Positions 43,910 through 53,544 of a stretch of DNA of 64,000 nt are shown here, in pieces. The stretch lies in contig NC_070573.1 in NCBI RefSeq assembly GCF_026914185.1, positions 744,001-808,000 on the forward strand. The letters run 5' to 3'. The first letter of the stretch is position 1, and every line of letters begins with the position of its first letter. This stretch comes from Puccinia triticina (taxonomy: Eukaryota > Basidiomycota > Pucciniomycetes > Pucciniales > Pucciniaceae). The notes under the pieces are model-generated. The model worked only from the letters and a program-made list of their open reading frames with translations. It was not told where the DNA came from and ran no database searches. The position numbers and the translations under genes are program-made.

Positions 43910-45980
43910 TCAATTCAAAAGTACAACATTAATCAAGATGTCCCACTGAAACACGCACCTAAGACAATAAAATATTGTTGCCTCGTGTGCTTTTTCGATA
44001 TTTTTCATCATCAAAGTAAAGTCCTTCTTTGATGCCGCCTTGTCAGATGGGATGCCGAGTGCGTGCAAATACTGCCACGTTCCCAAGTCGTTTGTTTTGC
44101 TCGGATCTCCAAAATGTGAAGTTAGGATGTTCTGTGAGATGTTCCATAAAGTGTGTGACGAGCCAAGCTGCATAGTGATATTTAATAGCGCATGATCAGC
44201 GTATGCGCTGGGTGATCTAAGAGCTCGAAGCGAGTTAATATTTTGACACGTCCCCAAGTCACCATCCATAACTTGGAGGCGGGAGCAGAATTCTTCGGCT
44301 GTGAGACCTGATTGTTGAATTATTGATTCTAAAACTTGCCCGACTCCTTCCGCTGAATTATCAGAAGCATCCATAAGTTTAAGCATCTGGATATTGGGTG
44401 GTGAACAGTCGATCAATTCAACTGCTGGTGGATTTGAGGGGATGGCTAATTTTATGTTTGTCGGTTTGGCAATATACTGGCACATGACACGTGAGATTTG
44501 ACTCTTCATTACTGATTCGAAATGTGTGTCTTCCTCGGGGGTTGGCAAAAACATACTAGGACAAATCTTCAAGTTGGGAATTTCACTAAGAGCATCATAG
44601 TAGGCTTTCAAGGTCAACTGCGAAGGGTCTAGAGACTCGAGAAGGACAGGATTGGGATTGTGGATATAACCCCATGTACAATGAAACATCATAGAGCGAT
44701 GGCCCACACCATGAGTATGAACACGCTCTTCGATATCTAGGTTATCAATACAGATGCTGGGGCTAATGACAAAGTTGGATTTGATTTTCATCGAGGTGCA
44801 TATATCACGCGCTGCACCAGTTGATGAGCATGTAAGAGCTTTGAGAGCAGTTTGACGTGAAGAGGTTAAGCCAATTAGATGCAAGTAGTCATTGACAACC
44901 TCCGATACGCCTCCCGCCACAAATCGTACGCTGTTGAAAAGCTGCAAACCATTGCACCGCCGATTCTTTGCAAAAGCAACCTGTGCACAAATGGTAGCTG
45001 CAATCTTTAAAAAGCGTACAAAAATGGCATCAGACACGGCTTGTGTGGCAAGAGTAGCCAAAAATGGTACATAACTAACTTTTTTCATCCGACAAGGCAA
45101 TGTAGTACTGTTCTGGTACTGAATATCCTCCAATTCCATCAACGTGTTTTTGTCAGCGTTCACTAAATTTGGATTAACGAGTGGTTGATCGTCAGGAGGG
45201 GATGATTTGGTTTGATTTGATGGTTGAAGAGTCCCCATGACTGTATCAAAGAGGAAAGGCATGTGAACTTGGGTGAGCAATTCTTCTCGGGTGCACGCAG
45301 CATCATGATCAAAAAAAGATGGTTCGACAGTTTGGCTGCTTTGAAAACATCCGCCTGGGTAGTCTCCAGTTGGGGGGTTCTTGTTATTCAAGATCTGTAT
45401 GGCCTAGGGCAACCAAAGAGATATGTCATTCTAAACTAATTCTACCATAAAATCCAATTCAAGAACTCACTTCGTTCTTGATGAATTCACGCCAGCAAGC
45501 TTCACCAGTTCTAGTCTTGATGACTTGCTCCTTAACTGTTTGAATCATTTTAAGCATGGAAGGCCAGCCATCGCAAGTGCCCCAATAACGCCGGCGAAAC
45601 GCAAGGGTATCATTATCCCCAGTCAGAAACGCCACAATGAACTTCTTTGGTGTCAAATTGTACTTTGACTTGAGGTGGTTACAACATTCCAAGGTTTTGG
45701 TTGCTAGCGTTTTTGATGGCTTGGGTTCAGGTGATAGGGATCGCTGGGATGGACACGGAGATGAATCAGTGGATGATGATTGCATGTCGATGTCATCAGT
45801 TGTCATATTGGTTGATGATCTGCTTGGTGATGATTGAGGGAGGGGTTCGAGGACTTGTGTGTTTGTGTCAATGAAAGGGGTATTTCTGTAGGTACTTGTA
45901 AAAATCGTGCGACAATCATGATACTGGAGGGAGAGTATGCGCAAGCAAAGTATGTGCTTATGACCGGTTTTTTGTCCCAA
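43910..45980 (-). pseudogene. N-terminal two-thirds of a DUF6589-family protein
   Basis: Exon 1 ends at 45481 (start 45806, MTTDDIDM, or further upstream at 45980). A 77-bp GT-AG intron (45480-45404) leads into a 45403-43910 exon; the joined frame is open for over 600 codons. Exon 1 has LTPKKFIVAFLTG. Exon 2 carries the blocks I associate with DUF6589: CIDNLDIEERV, RSMMFHCTWGYIHNP, MDGDLGTCQN, LGSSHTLWN, SHFGD and DLGTWQYLHALGIPSDK. It stops after EATIFYCLR, where the conserved C-terminal region (GDIGRL..W, D-x-x-x-E-x-x-N) should follow; a GTGCGT donor at that point suggests a lost last exon. Function unknown; spaced acidic residues (CIDNLD, MDGDLGT) could belong to an RNase-H-like fold (inference). 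Probably TE-derived and truncated. Confidence 0.7.
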
Positions 45981-46211
45981 AATATCCGGCCTAAAACGCG
46001 GCGGATTTGTTACAGAAATCCTGCAGGGAAAAAAATTTACAAGTTGTTTCTTGCCAGAGGGGAGGGATAAAATGGTTTTTGAAATGGGGGAAAATTAGCT
46101 AAGATCCTGGTGATTCTAATGGTGCCAAAGGCAAGGAGGGAATCGGAAGTCTAGAGGGTGATATTGGGGAAAATGGGGGAGCGTAGGGTCCTCCCTGCCA
46201 TTTGTCTCGAT
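45981..46211. other. 5' flank of the DUF6589 fragment
   Basis: Short spacer; no motif recognised. Confidence 0.35.
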
Positions 46212-47294
46212 CCTGTAGGGCGAGACATGCGACTTTAGAGGCAAGTCCCTCCTTCGGAGGTCGCTACGCTCCCCCGAGGAGGGTACTTGTGTTAAGTTTG
46301 GGTATACATGCACCTGCCCGCCGAGGGGCTCTTGGTGAGGAGGCTCAGTGGGCAGGTGTATGTATACCTACTCGCCGAGAGGCTCTTGGCGAGGTGGGAT
46401 CTCTATGCCTACTCGCCGAGGATTTCACCTGGCGAGCAGGTATACATGCACCTGCCCGCCAAGGGGCTCTCGGTGAGCAGGCTCGGCGGGCAGGTGTATG
46501 TATACCTGCTCGCCGAGAGGCTCTCGGCGAGGTGGGATCTGTATGCCTGCTCGCCGAGGATTTCTCTTGGCAAGCAGGTATACATGCCCGCCGAGGGGCT
46601 CTTGGTGAGCAGGCTCGGCGGGCAGGTGTTTGTATACCTGCTCGCTGAGAGTTATCCTTCTCGGCGAGCAGGCAAGGCTCTCGGCGAGCAGGGATACATA
46701 CACCTACCCGCCGAGCCTGCTCACCAAGAGCCCCTTGGCGGGCAGGTGCATGTATACCTGCTCTCTGAGAGGCTCTCGGCGAGGTGGGATCTGTACTTGC
46801 CCGCCGAGGGGCTCTTGGCGAGCAGGTATACTTGCACCTGCCCGCCGAGGGGCTCCCGGCAAGCAGGCACGGAGTGGGGGCGTGCACGCCCTTGCACGCC
46901 CATACAGGGGTGTGCGCGTCCTTTGACTCACACGCCCTTAGGGCGTGCGGTCCCACGCGCCTTTTTCAAAGGGCGTAGGTGTGGGCGTGCCCCCGAGGGA
47001 CGGGCGTGCGTTTATCAACACCCGTTCTTGCTCAGGCAAAGGCTGAGCAGTGGCTTGTCCTGTGCCAAGACTGAGGGGCAGCTGGGCCTGGGCCAAGGCT
47101 AAGCAGCAGCTGTGCCTGGGACAAAGCTGAGGAGCAGCTTGTGAAAATTGCACTATAGGCTTCAGCTGTGCCAAAATGGGCACTGAGCTGTGTGCCAGCC
47201 AGCCCTGCACTAGCAGATGGAGTAGCTTGGGAGCTGAAACCAGAGCTGTGTTATGTCAGTTGTCATCAATTGACTACTTTTTTTCCCTGGTGTA
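46212..47294. repeat. ~1.08-kb GC-rich palindromic-array repeat, copy 2 (inverted)
   Basis: Reverse-complement relative of 32047-33106 over its whole length: CTGTAGGGC end, AAGTCCCTCCTTCGGAGG hairpin, GCGAGCAGG array, GGGCGTG block, CAGCTG-rich block and TGTCAGTTGTCATC end. All overlapping open frames in it are considered spurious. Confidence 0.85.
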
Positions 47295-47553
47295 CTGATA
47301 TGAATAAATTGCAGAATTGGCTAAAATTATTGGTGACTCTATAAAATACATGTTTCTTATTTTAATTCTAGTAAAATACAGGTATGTGTTGAAAAAGATA
47401 GAAAGAAAAATACTAAAATTTTGCTTAGCATGTTGCGTCTTGAAGCAAGTAAAAAGGTTACAACATTTCAGTGATACGCAAGCTGTGGAATCAAAAAAAG
47501 GAAAAGTGGCATGAAAATTTCATTCTAGCCATGCGAGCTTGGGTCAATATGGT
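47295..47553. other. Spacer, nothing recognised
   Basis: AT-rich; one short + frame without features. Confidence 0.35.
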
Positions 47554-47637
47554 GTAAGTCCCTCCTGACGGAGGCTTGCTTCGCAAGTTCAGCCTACCCC
47601 CCGGGTGCCCAAAGTCTCGAGGGACTTTGTTAAGTTT
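47554..47637. repeat. Foldback hairpin repeat, AAGTCCCTCC family
   Basis: Inverted ends AAGTCCCTCC and GAGGGACTTTGTTAAG, same family as 29346-29425. Confidence 0.6.
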
Positions 47638-47717
47638 GAGAACTGCCAGGAATTTGTTTTTGGCTGTGTTTCATTTTTCCTGGAGTTCGGACCTGGAACA
47701 CTTCCTGGGGCAATATT

Positions 47718-48173
47718 GAAGCCCCCTACTGTCTCTGTTTGGCCTAAAATCCAGATGTGTTGGCAAAGATGAAGTTGCTGTGTGTGCTACGTGTGTCAAG
47801 CCCCATATGCAGGCACTTCTGAAGTTGTGATTGACAGAGTTTGTGTCTGGCTTTTTCATTTCATTTCATTTCACTTCTATTGTTGATGTTGGATTTGTTA
47901 CAGCAATGCCAGAAAAGCTTGCAGCCAGCTTTTGGACCGCTGATTGAAACCCCCTACTGTCTCTGTTTGGCCTAAAATCCAGATGTGTTGGCAAAGATGA
48001 AGTTGCTGTGTGTGCTATGTGTGTCAAGCCCCATATGCAGGCACTTCTGAAGTTGTGATTGACAGAGTTTGTGTCTGGCTTTTTCATTTCATTTCACTTC
48101 TATTGTTGATGTTGGATTTTTTACAGCAATGCCAGAAAAGCTTGCGGCCAGCTTTTGGACCACTGATTTCAGC
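47718..48173. repeat. Two tandem copies of a 228-bp unit
   Basis: The unit runs from GAAGCCCCCTACTGTCTCTG to TTTTGGACCGCTGATT and is repeated in full with few changes. A partial TE end (CCTGGAACACTTCCTGGGGC, near 47690-47712) lies just before it. Confidence 0.85.
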
Positions 48174-48286
48174 CTCAAAGCCTGTATGGCTCCTGTATGT
48201 CAGGAATGCCATCAGAAGAAAAAACAGCCCTGTTTGGCAGCGTGATTATTACACAATAAATAATCTTGCCATGTCCCCCTACATTA

Positions 48287-49354
48287 GGGGGTTTCAAAAT
48301 TGATCCAGGAAGCGTTCCAGGTCGGAGTTTCCAGGAAAAATGAGCGACCTGGAATGCTTCCTGCGGACCTGATCTCCTTCTTCCTATGCCCTTCCAGGAC
48401 ATCCAGGAAAACAGGAAATCAGGAAATTAAAAGAGGACAAAAGAGGATAAATCCCACCTTTCTTCTCAAACCCCGGACCCCCGCCTTTTTTTTCGACACC
48501 CCTACATCATCTTTCCCACCACCTCACACTAACTTCGAGCGAATTTTTGTCCACCGCCCGCCATGCTAGAAAATACCTCCCACTCAACAGTAATATCAAG
48601 CAGTCAAGACTCAACCCAGAGGAGTCCCTCCCGGTCAACAGCCATATAAGGCAGTTGGCCGGGAGCAGTACCTCCCGGTCGACAACCACATACATACAAG
48701 AGTTGACCGGGAGGAACCGGGAGGAGTCCCTCCCGGTCGACAGCCATATCAAGCAGTCATCCGGGAGGGACTGGAGCAGTAGTACAGTACCTCCCGGTTG
48801 ACAGCCATATAAGGCAGTCTACCGGGAGCAGTATCTCAAGGTTGACAGCCATACAAGGCAGTCGACCAGGAGCAGTACCTCCCGGCCAACAACCACATAC
48901 ATACAAGAGTCGACCAGGAGGAGTCCCTCCTGGCCAACAGCCATATCAAGCAGTCATCCGGGAGGGACTTCTCCCGGTCAACTGCCTTATATGGCTGTCA
49001 ACAGGGAAAGTCCCTCCCGGTCAACAGCAATTAGAGTAGTCGGAATTGATGCAGTTTGAGCTAATTTGAAACTGCTGATGAAAAAAAAAATGTACAAGAA
49101 AGTCCGATGAGGTCAGATCAACTTGTGGTTGCGTGGGGGGGAAGGAGCTGGTCCTTCGGGGACCCCAAAGGCATGGGACAAAACATGTTAAAACAGATAA
49201 TCATTTCCAGGTCTTGTTCTCCTGGGTTCAAATGCAGGAAGTTCCTCTTTCTGGGGGTCTCAATGTAGAACCTCCAGGAATTATTTTTTGGCTGTGTTTT
49301 GGTTTTCCTGGAGTTTGGACCTGGAACGCTTCCTGGATCAATTTTGAAGCCCCC
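48287..49354. mobile_element. TA-flanked TIR element, 1068 bp, non-autonomous
   Basis: Starts GGGGGTTTCAAAATTGATCC and ends GGATCAATTTTGAAGCCCCC, with TA on both sides (48285-48286, 49355-49356). TIRs continue for about 60 bp (GGAAGCGTTCCAG, TTTCCAGGAAAA). Same family as the interrupted element at 22774. The interior 48580-49030 is an array of about ten units with CTCCCGGTCRACAGCCATAT and its inverse. A TA duplication suggests Tc1/mariner-like chemistry, but no transposase is seen. Its leader region still contains a CCGCCATG start context followed directly by a stop. Confidence 0.82.
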
Positions 49355-50368
49355 TATTGTGTAAGACACTACTTTTCCGCCTGATCTTTTGAAAGTAAAC
49401 TACCAAGCCTTATGAGGGTCTACTTTCAAAAGATTATCCTAAAAAGATATGTTTTACCATTTGTAATACAGCATGTTTCCTATTATTACGCTACGTAATA
49501 TGACGCTGCCAAACAGGGGTTTCTTTGTTTTCCACTTTGGGGCCTTGAGGGTCCCACCATTGGATTCCTGGAGCGATTTTACTTCGATCCGGCCCTTCGC
49601 CGCCCCTGCCTCCCTCGCCCATCGCCCGGCCCGGCATCCATGTCAAGCGAAACCAGCTGCCCGAACGGGTTTCGTCTGCCTGTACAGTGAAGCTGTACAG
49701 GCCTGTGGCTGAAATGCAGAAATCATTTCAGCCACAAATTTTGGCAAGCTTTTCTGGCATTGCTTTATACGAAGAACCAACACGTAGCACAGCTGGATTT
49801 GACAAACAGTTTGATGAGAAAAAAAAAAACCCAACAGCCACCAGAGAAACAAGAAAACCCATGAGCTTGCTACGCTGGGGAAAAGATGGTGAGCCCGATA
49901 TAAGTTTGGTTCGTTGCATTTGTGTTGTTTTTCTCTTATTCAGCAAGGAAGAAAAGAAGGAACAAGATGACAAGAGGTGAGAGTGATAATATATTGAGAT
50001 ATACGTAAAGTACGGAGAGAACCAGTTTGAAAGAAGAAAAGAAAGAATGAAGAATGGATTGGGGAATACTTGTGGGACGGGGGTGGTGTATGTAGTCGAT
50101 AAAGTCAAAGAAAAAAGGGTCAACCAATTAAAACCAGTACGAAGATCTCCTGTCTTTTATTCTGCCTTCTAGAATTAAGCTTATGGACAACGTTTTTCTT
50201 ATTTGGTTCGTATCAACTGGGGAAAAAAAGAAAGACGATCTCCCTCTCCCTATAATTCAAACTCTAACAGTAGAAAGATCGGAAACCGCTTCAAGAGGAA
50301 GACTGGAATAATTTATTCACGGCTATTTCGTTTTAAGATTCGCTGGGTTCTCTATACTCGAGATTTTA
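49355..50368. other. Spacer with one strong hairpin, no gene
   Basis: A perfect 13-bp stem TGTGGCTGAAATG / CATTTCAGCCACA with a 7-nt loop lies at 49704-49736. The rest is AT-rich 3' flank of the minus-strand eIF4A gene. Confidence 0.5.
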
Positions 50369-52275
50369 TTAGATAAGGTCGGCTACGTTCAGGGGCATCT
50401 GGGGTAGACCAATGGCAAGGTTAGGGCTCCCATTTGGCTGCTGTTGCATTAAAGGTCTTGTAGAAAGATGAACTCTCGACTTGCCTCATCTATTTGTGTG
50501 TTGTAGAATCGCTCTAGTTCTCTCAATGCAGGCACATCCTCACTGGTGACAAAGTTGATTGCCACACCTTTACGACCGAAACGACCACCACGACCGATAC
50601 GGTGGATGTAGCTAGGATAGACGTTGATGTGGTCAATCTCCGACTCTCGTGGCACACGGCTGGCTTCATGGAAAGATGTGAACTCACTTCTCCTTTGAGA
50701 CGGGTAGGTCGTAGTTGATGACCAAGGAGACCTGCTGGACATCGATACCACGGGCCAACAGATCGGTGGTGATCAGCACTCGCGAGGAGCCCGATCGGAA
50801 CTCCTTCATGATCACTTCTCGCTGCCCTTGTTCCATGTCACCATGCCTGTTTTTTTATGAAGAGTAAGGGAGTCAATAGGCTGTCTAGCGAGAGTTCGGA
50901 TCAAAAGCAAGACAATACGTACATGGAGGAGATGGTGAATTCCCGTGCGGCTAACTTCTCGTGAAGCCAGTCGACTGGCGAGCCACGGATTATTAATGTA
51001 TCAGTCAAGACGAACGGGGCAAGATCCCTGAGTCAGAAAACGAAACTCTACCTTTTCTACGGGTGTTACAGAAGATGACTGCTTGAGTGATCGTAACGGT
51101 CTCGTACAAGTCACACAGGGTGTCGAGTTTCCATTCTTCCTTCTCGACGGCGATGTAGAACTGCTTGATACCTTCCAAGGTAAGTTCGTCTCTCTTGACA
51201 AGAATCCGGATCGGATCTCTCATGAACTTAGAGGTGACCTCCAGGACGTCTTGCGGCATGGTAGCACTGAGCAAGACGACCTGGGTGGTCGGTGGCAAGA
51301 GCTGGAAGACGTCGTAGATCTGGTCCTTGAAACCCCGACTCAACATCTCATCGGCCTCATCAAGGGTGAAGATCTTGATGTGGTCGGTCTTGAGAGCCCG
51401 ACGTTGGATCATGTCAAAAACTCGACCAGGGGTACCGACGATGACATGGACACCCTCTTGAAGCTTGGCCATTCCATCACGGACTGATGTTCCACCAACT
51501 GCGGCATAGCACTCGATGTTAAGGTAGTCTCCGAGAGCGACCAAGACCTGGTGAGATCACAATACTGGTCAGGGATGACGGATGGGAGCAGAGGAAGCGG
51601 GGGGGAGGGATCAAACCTTTTGGATCTGTTGGGCCAGTTCACGGGTTGGGGCAAGGACAAGAGCCTGGCAAGCCTTGATGTTGACATCGATGGATTGCAA
51701 GATGGAGATAGAGAACGTGGCCGTCTTGCCTGTTCCGGATTGGGCTTGGGCGATCACGTCGTGACCCTTGATGACGGGGATGATGGCACGCTGTTGGATA
51801 GCCGAGGGTCGCTCGAAACCGTAGGCATAGATTCCCCGCAACAGTTCACCCTTGAGCTCCATGGCATCAAAGTTACTTTGAAGGCACGAGTTGAGGGGCG
51901 AGTCAAGCAGGAAACAATCAACTTGATGCTGGCTCTGGCAGTCAACGAGAGAGATCATGATGAAGGACATACTCGACGACCTGGTCCCAGTTGGACTCGA
52001 TCACCATTTCTTCGGCGCCGCCTTCATCGACAACGGTGGTGACATCGGGTCTAAGAAACAGCCAATTCCAAAAAGCGAGTTAGATCGAAGGGGGTTCAAA
52101 AGCCTATTGGGGCAGTGGAGGATGATGGATATAGCCATAGTCCGATAGGAAAAGCGACTGGATAGGGTCTTTGTCCTTTCCCTTTTTTTTCTTTTCCGTT
52201 TATCAGCAGATAACAGCTGCCCTACGTGGAGGGGAGATCGGGGAAGGGCAAGACTTACTGAGTTGCTTCAGCCAT
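50369..52275 (-). CDS. TIF1: Translation initiation factor eIF4A (DEAD-box RNA helicase), eight exons
   Basis: eIF4A is the ATP-dependent RNA helicase of eIF4F that opens mRNA 5' leaders for ribosome loading. Exons on the minus strand: 52275-52259, 52050-51973, 51875-51617, 51547-51052, 50974-50923, 50846-50688, 50611-50485, 50398-50369, giving about 405 aa, the family length. All junction phases agree. Motifs: [16 protein letters not shown] (Q motif), AQSGTGKT (76-83), APTRELA, GTPGR, DEAD (181-184), SAT (212-214), [31 protein letters not shown] and the eIF4A C-terminal end NVADLI. The last intron (50484-50399) has a GC donor (GCAAGT) and encodes after it only nine residues plus stop. The first exon holds just over five codons, after a 208-bp first intron. 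Codon use and intact motifs indicate an active host gene. Confidence 0.96.
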
Positions 52276-53297
52276 GATGGAGTGGTGGATGTTTTTTTGG
52301 GGTTTTTGGTAGTAGGTTGTGAGAGTGCTAAGGGGTAAAGTTGGCTCGACCTGGACAGTGCGCTTCGAGGATGTGGTTGGGTGGAAGACTCTTTGTTTTT
52401 TTTTTCCTGATTGGTGGGAAGCGATGGACAGACCGGACAGGGGGCTAGCCAGCAGTGGGAGGGGGCTAAGACTAGGGCTAATACACACAGTGTATGCTCT
52501 ACAACCGACGTACTGTAGATGACGCGCGTTCGGGCCTGCCTCGTCCGGAATCGGGCTTCGACCCAAAGGCGGCGGAAACCCGGGGCTCTACCACAACTCG
52601 GTTGCAAACAGTCCAGGGGCTCTGGCTCTGGAGCTTCCCTCCAAGACACACCTCCCATCGTGTAACAGCCCATCTACACTGTGCTCTCGAGACACGTGTG
52701 ACGTCCCCTGCGACAGAGTCCGATCGAACAGGATCAAACGCTTCTCCCCAAAGAGCTACTGAAGTCTTACCGAGTAGCTTCACTCGGTAGCATTTGCATC
52801 AAGACCAGCTGATTACGTAAACTGTATCATCAGCAAACAACAAGACTAATGATTACAGATCAGTTCAAAAATGGCTGCTGATTAGTGCACATAGTAATAC
52901 TTATAATGCCTAAGCTGCGGCGAGGGACCTGCGTCATGGCAACACACAGTGATCATATCGTGAAACGGGCCCTTTTGGTGTTCACAATTATTGACACTCT
53001 GGCTACTACGTCATCAAACAAACCAACTTGACAGGTGCAACTTGTTGAATATGTAAGACATAAAAGTAAGAGATACATAATGTATGACTTCCTGTCAGTT
53101 CCTTGACCCTTGTAGATCTAGACACAAGTAGTGTCCATTTTCACAGGGGAATCAAGCTCTTCAGGATTTAAAAAAGTCCAACATGGTCCCAGGATCTTGA
53201 TGGGAAGCCATCAAGAGATTTTGAAATGGGAAGCCATCAAGAGATTTTGAAAAAATGGCATTAGGACCCTTAATCAATTTCATGAACCAAGGATCTA
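52276..53297. other. eIF4A upstream region and spacer
   Basis: 52276-52500 is the likely promoter/5' UTR, with a pyrimidine-rich minus-strand tract near 52390. Open frames in 52494-52790 on both strands are GC-rich shadows without domains. A direct doublet GGGAAGCCATCAAGAGATTTTG lies at about 53200-53250. Confidence 0.4.
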
Positions 53298-53544
53298 CAC
53301 TGCAAAAAAAACTGTGTCAACTGTGAGCAGTTGACATGCGGTAACTCTGAGGAAGCTTGTGGTGTTACACCAGCCTTAATCAAGGTTTGACTCAACCCAA
53401 GCTTCAATGCACAGTCACTGTGCACCTTGCACAGTGACTGTGCCAACAAAGACACTTGTGCATTCAGGTGGAGTTACAATGGCAGCTTGGCTTGAGTATC
53501 CTGCATGTCAACTGCAAGCAGTTGACCAAGTTTTTTTTGCAGTG
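53298..53544. mobile_element. 247-bp CACTA-like MITE, copy 1
   Basis: Ends CACTGCAAAAAAAACT and inverted TTTTTTTTGCAGTG, flanked by CTA on both sides (53295-53297, 53545-53547). It contains the internal palindrome GCACAGTCACTGTGC / GCACAGTGACTGTGC. Same length and layout as 57128-57374. Confidence 0.85.

Noticed and set aside
43840..43920. Possible SINE head (tRNA-like A/B boxes) next to the DUF6589 fragment
   Set aside because: B-box match is poor and no cloverleaf could be formed.
46202..47102. Open frames of 148-264 codons on both strands
   Set aside because: Same array as at 32 kb in inverted orientation; spurious coding potential.
51083..52042. Plus-strand frames of 134 and 163 codons
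   Set aside because: Antisense to well-supported eIF4A exons.
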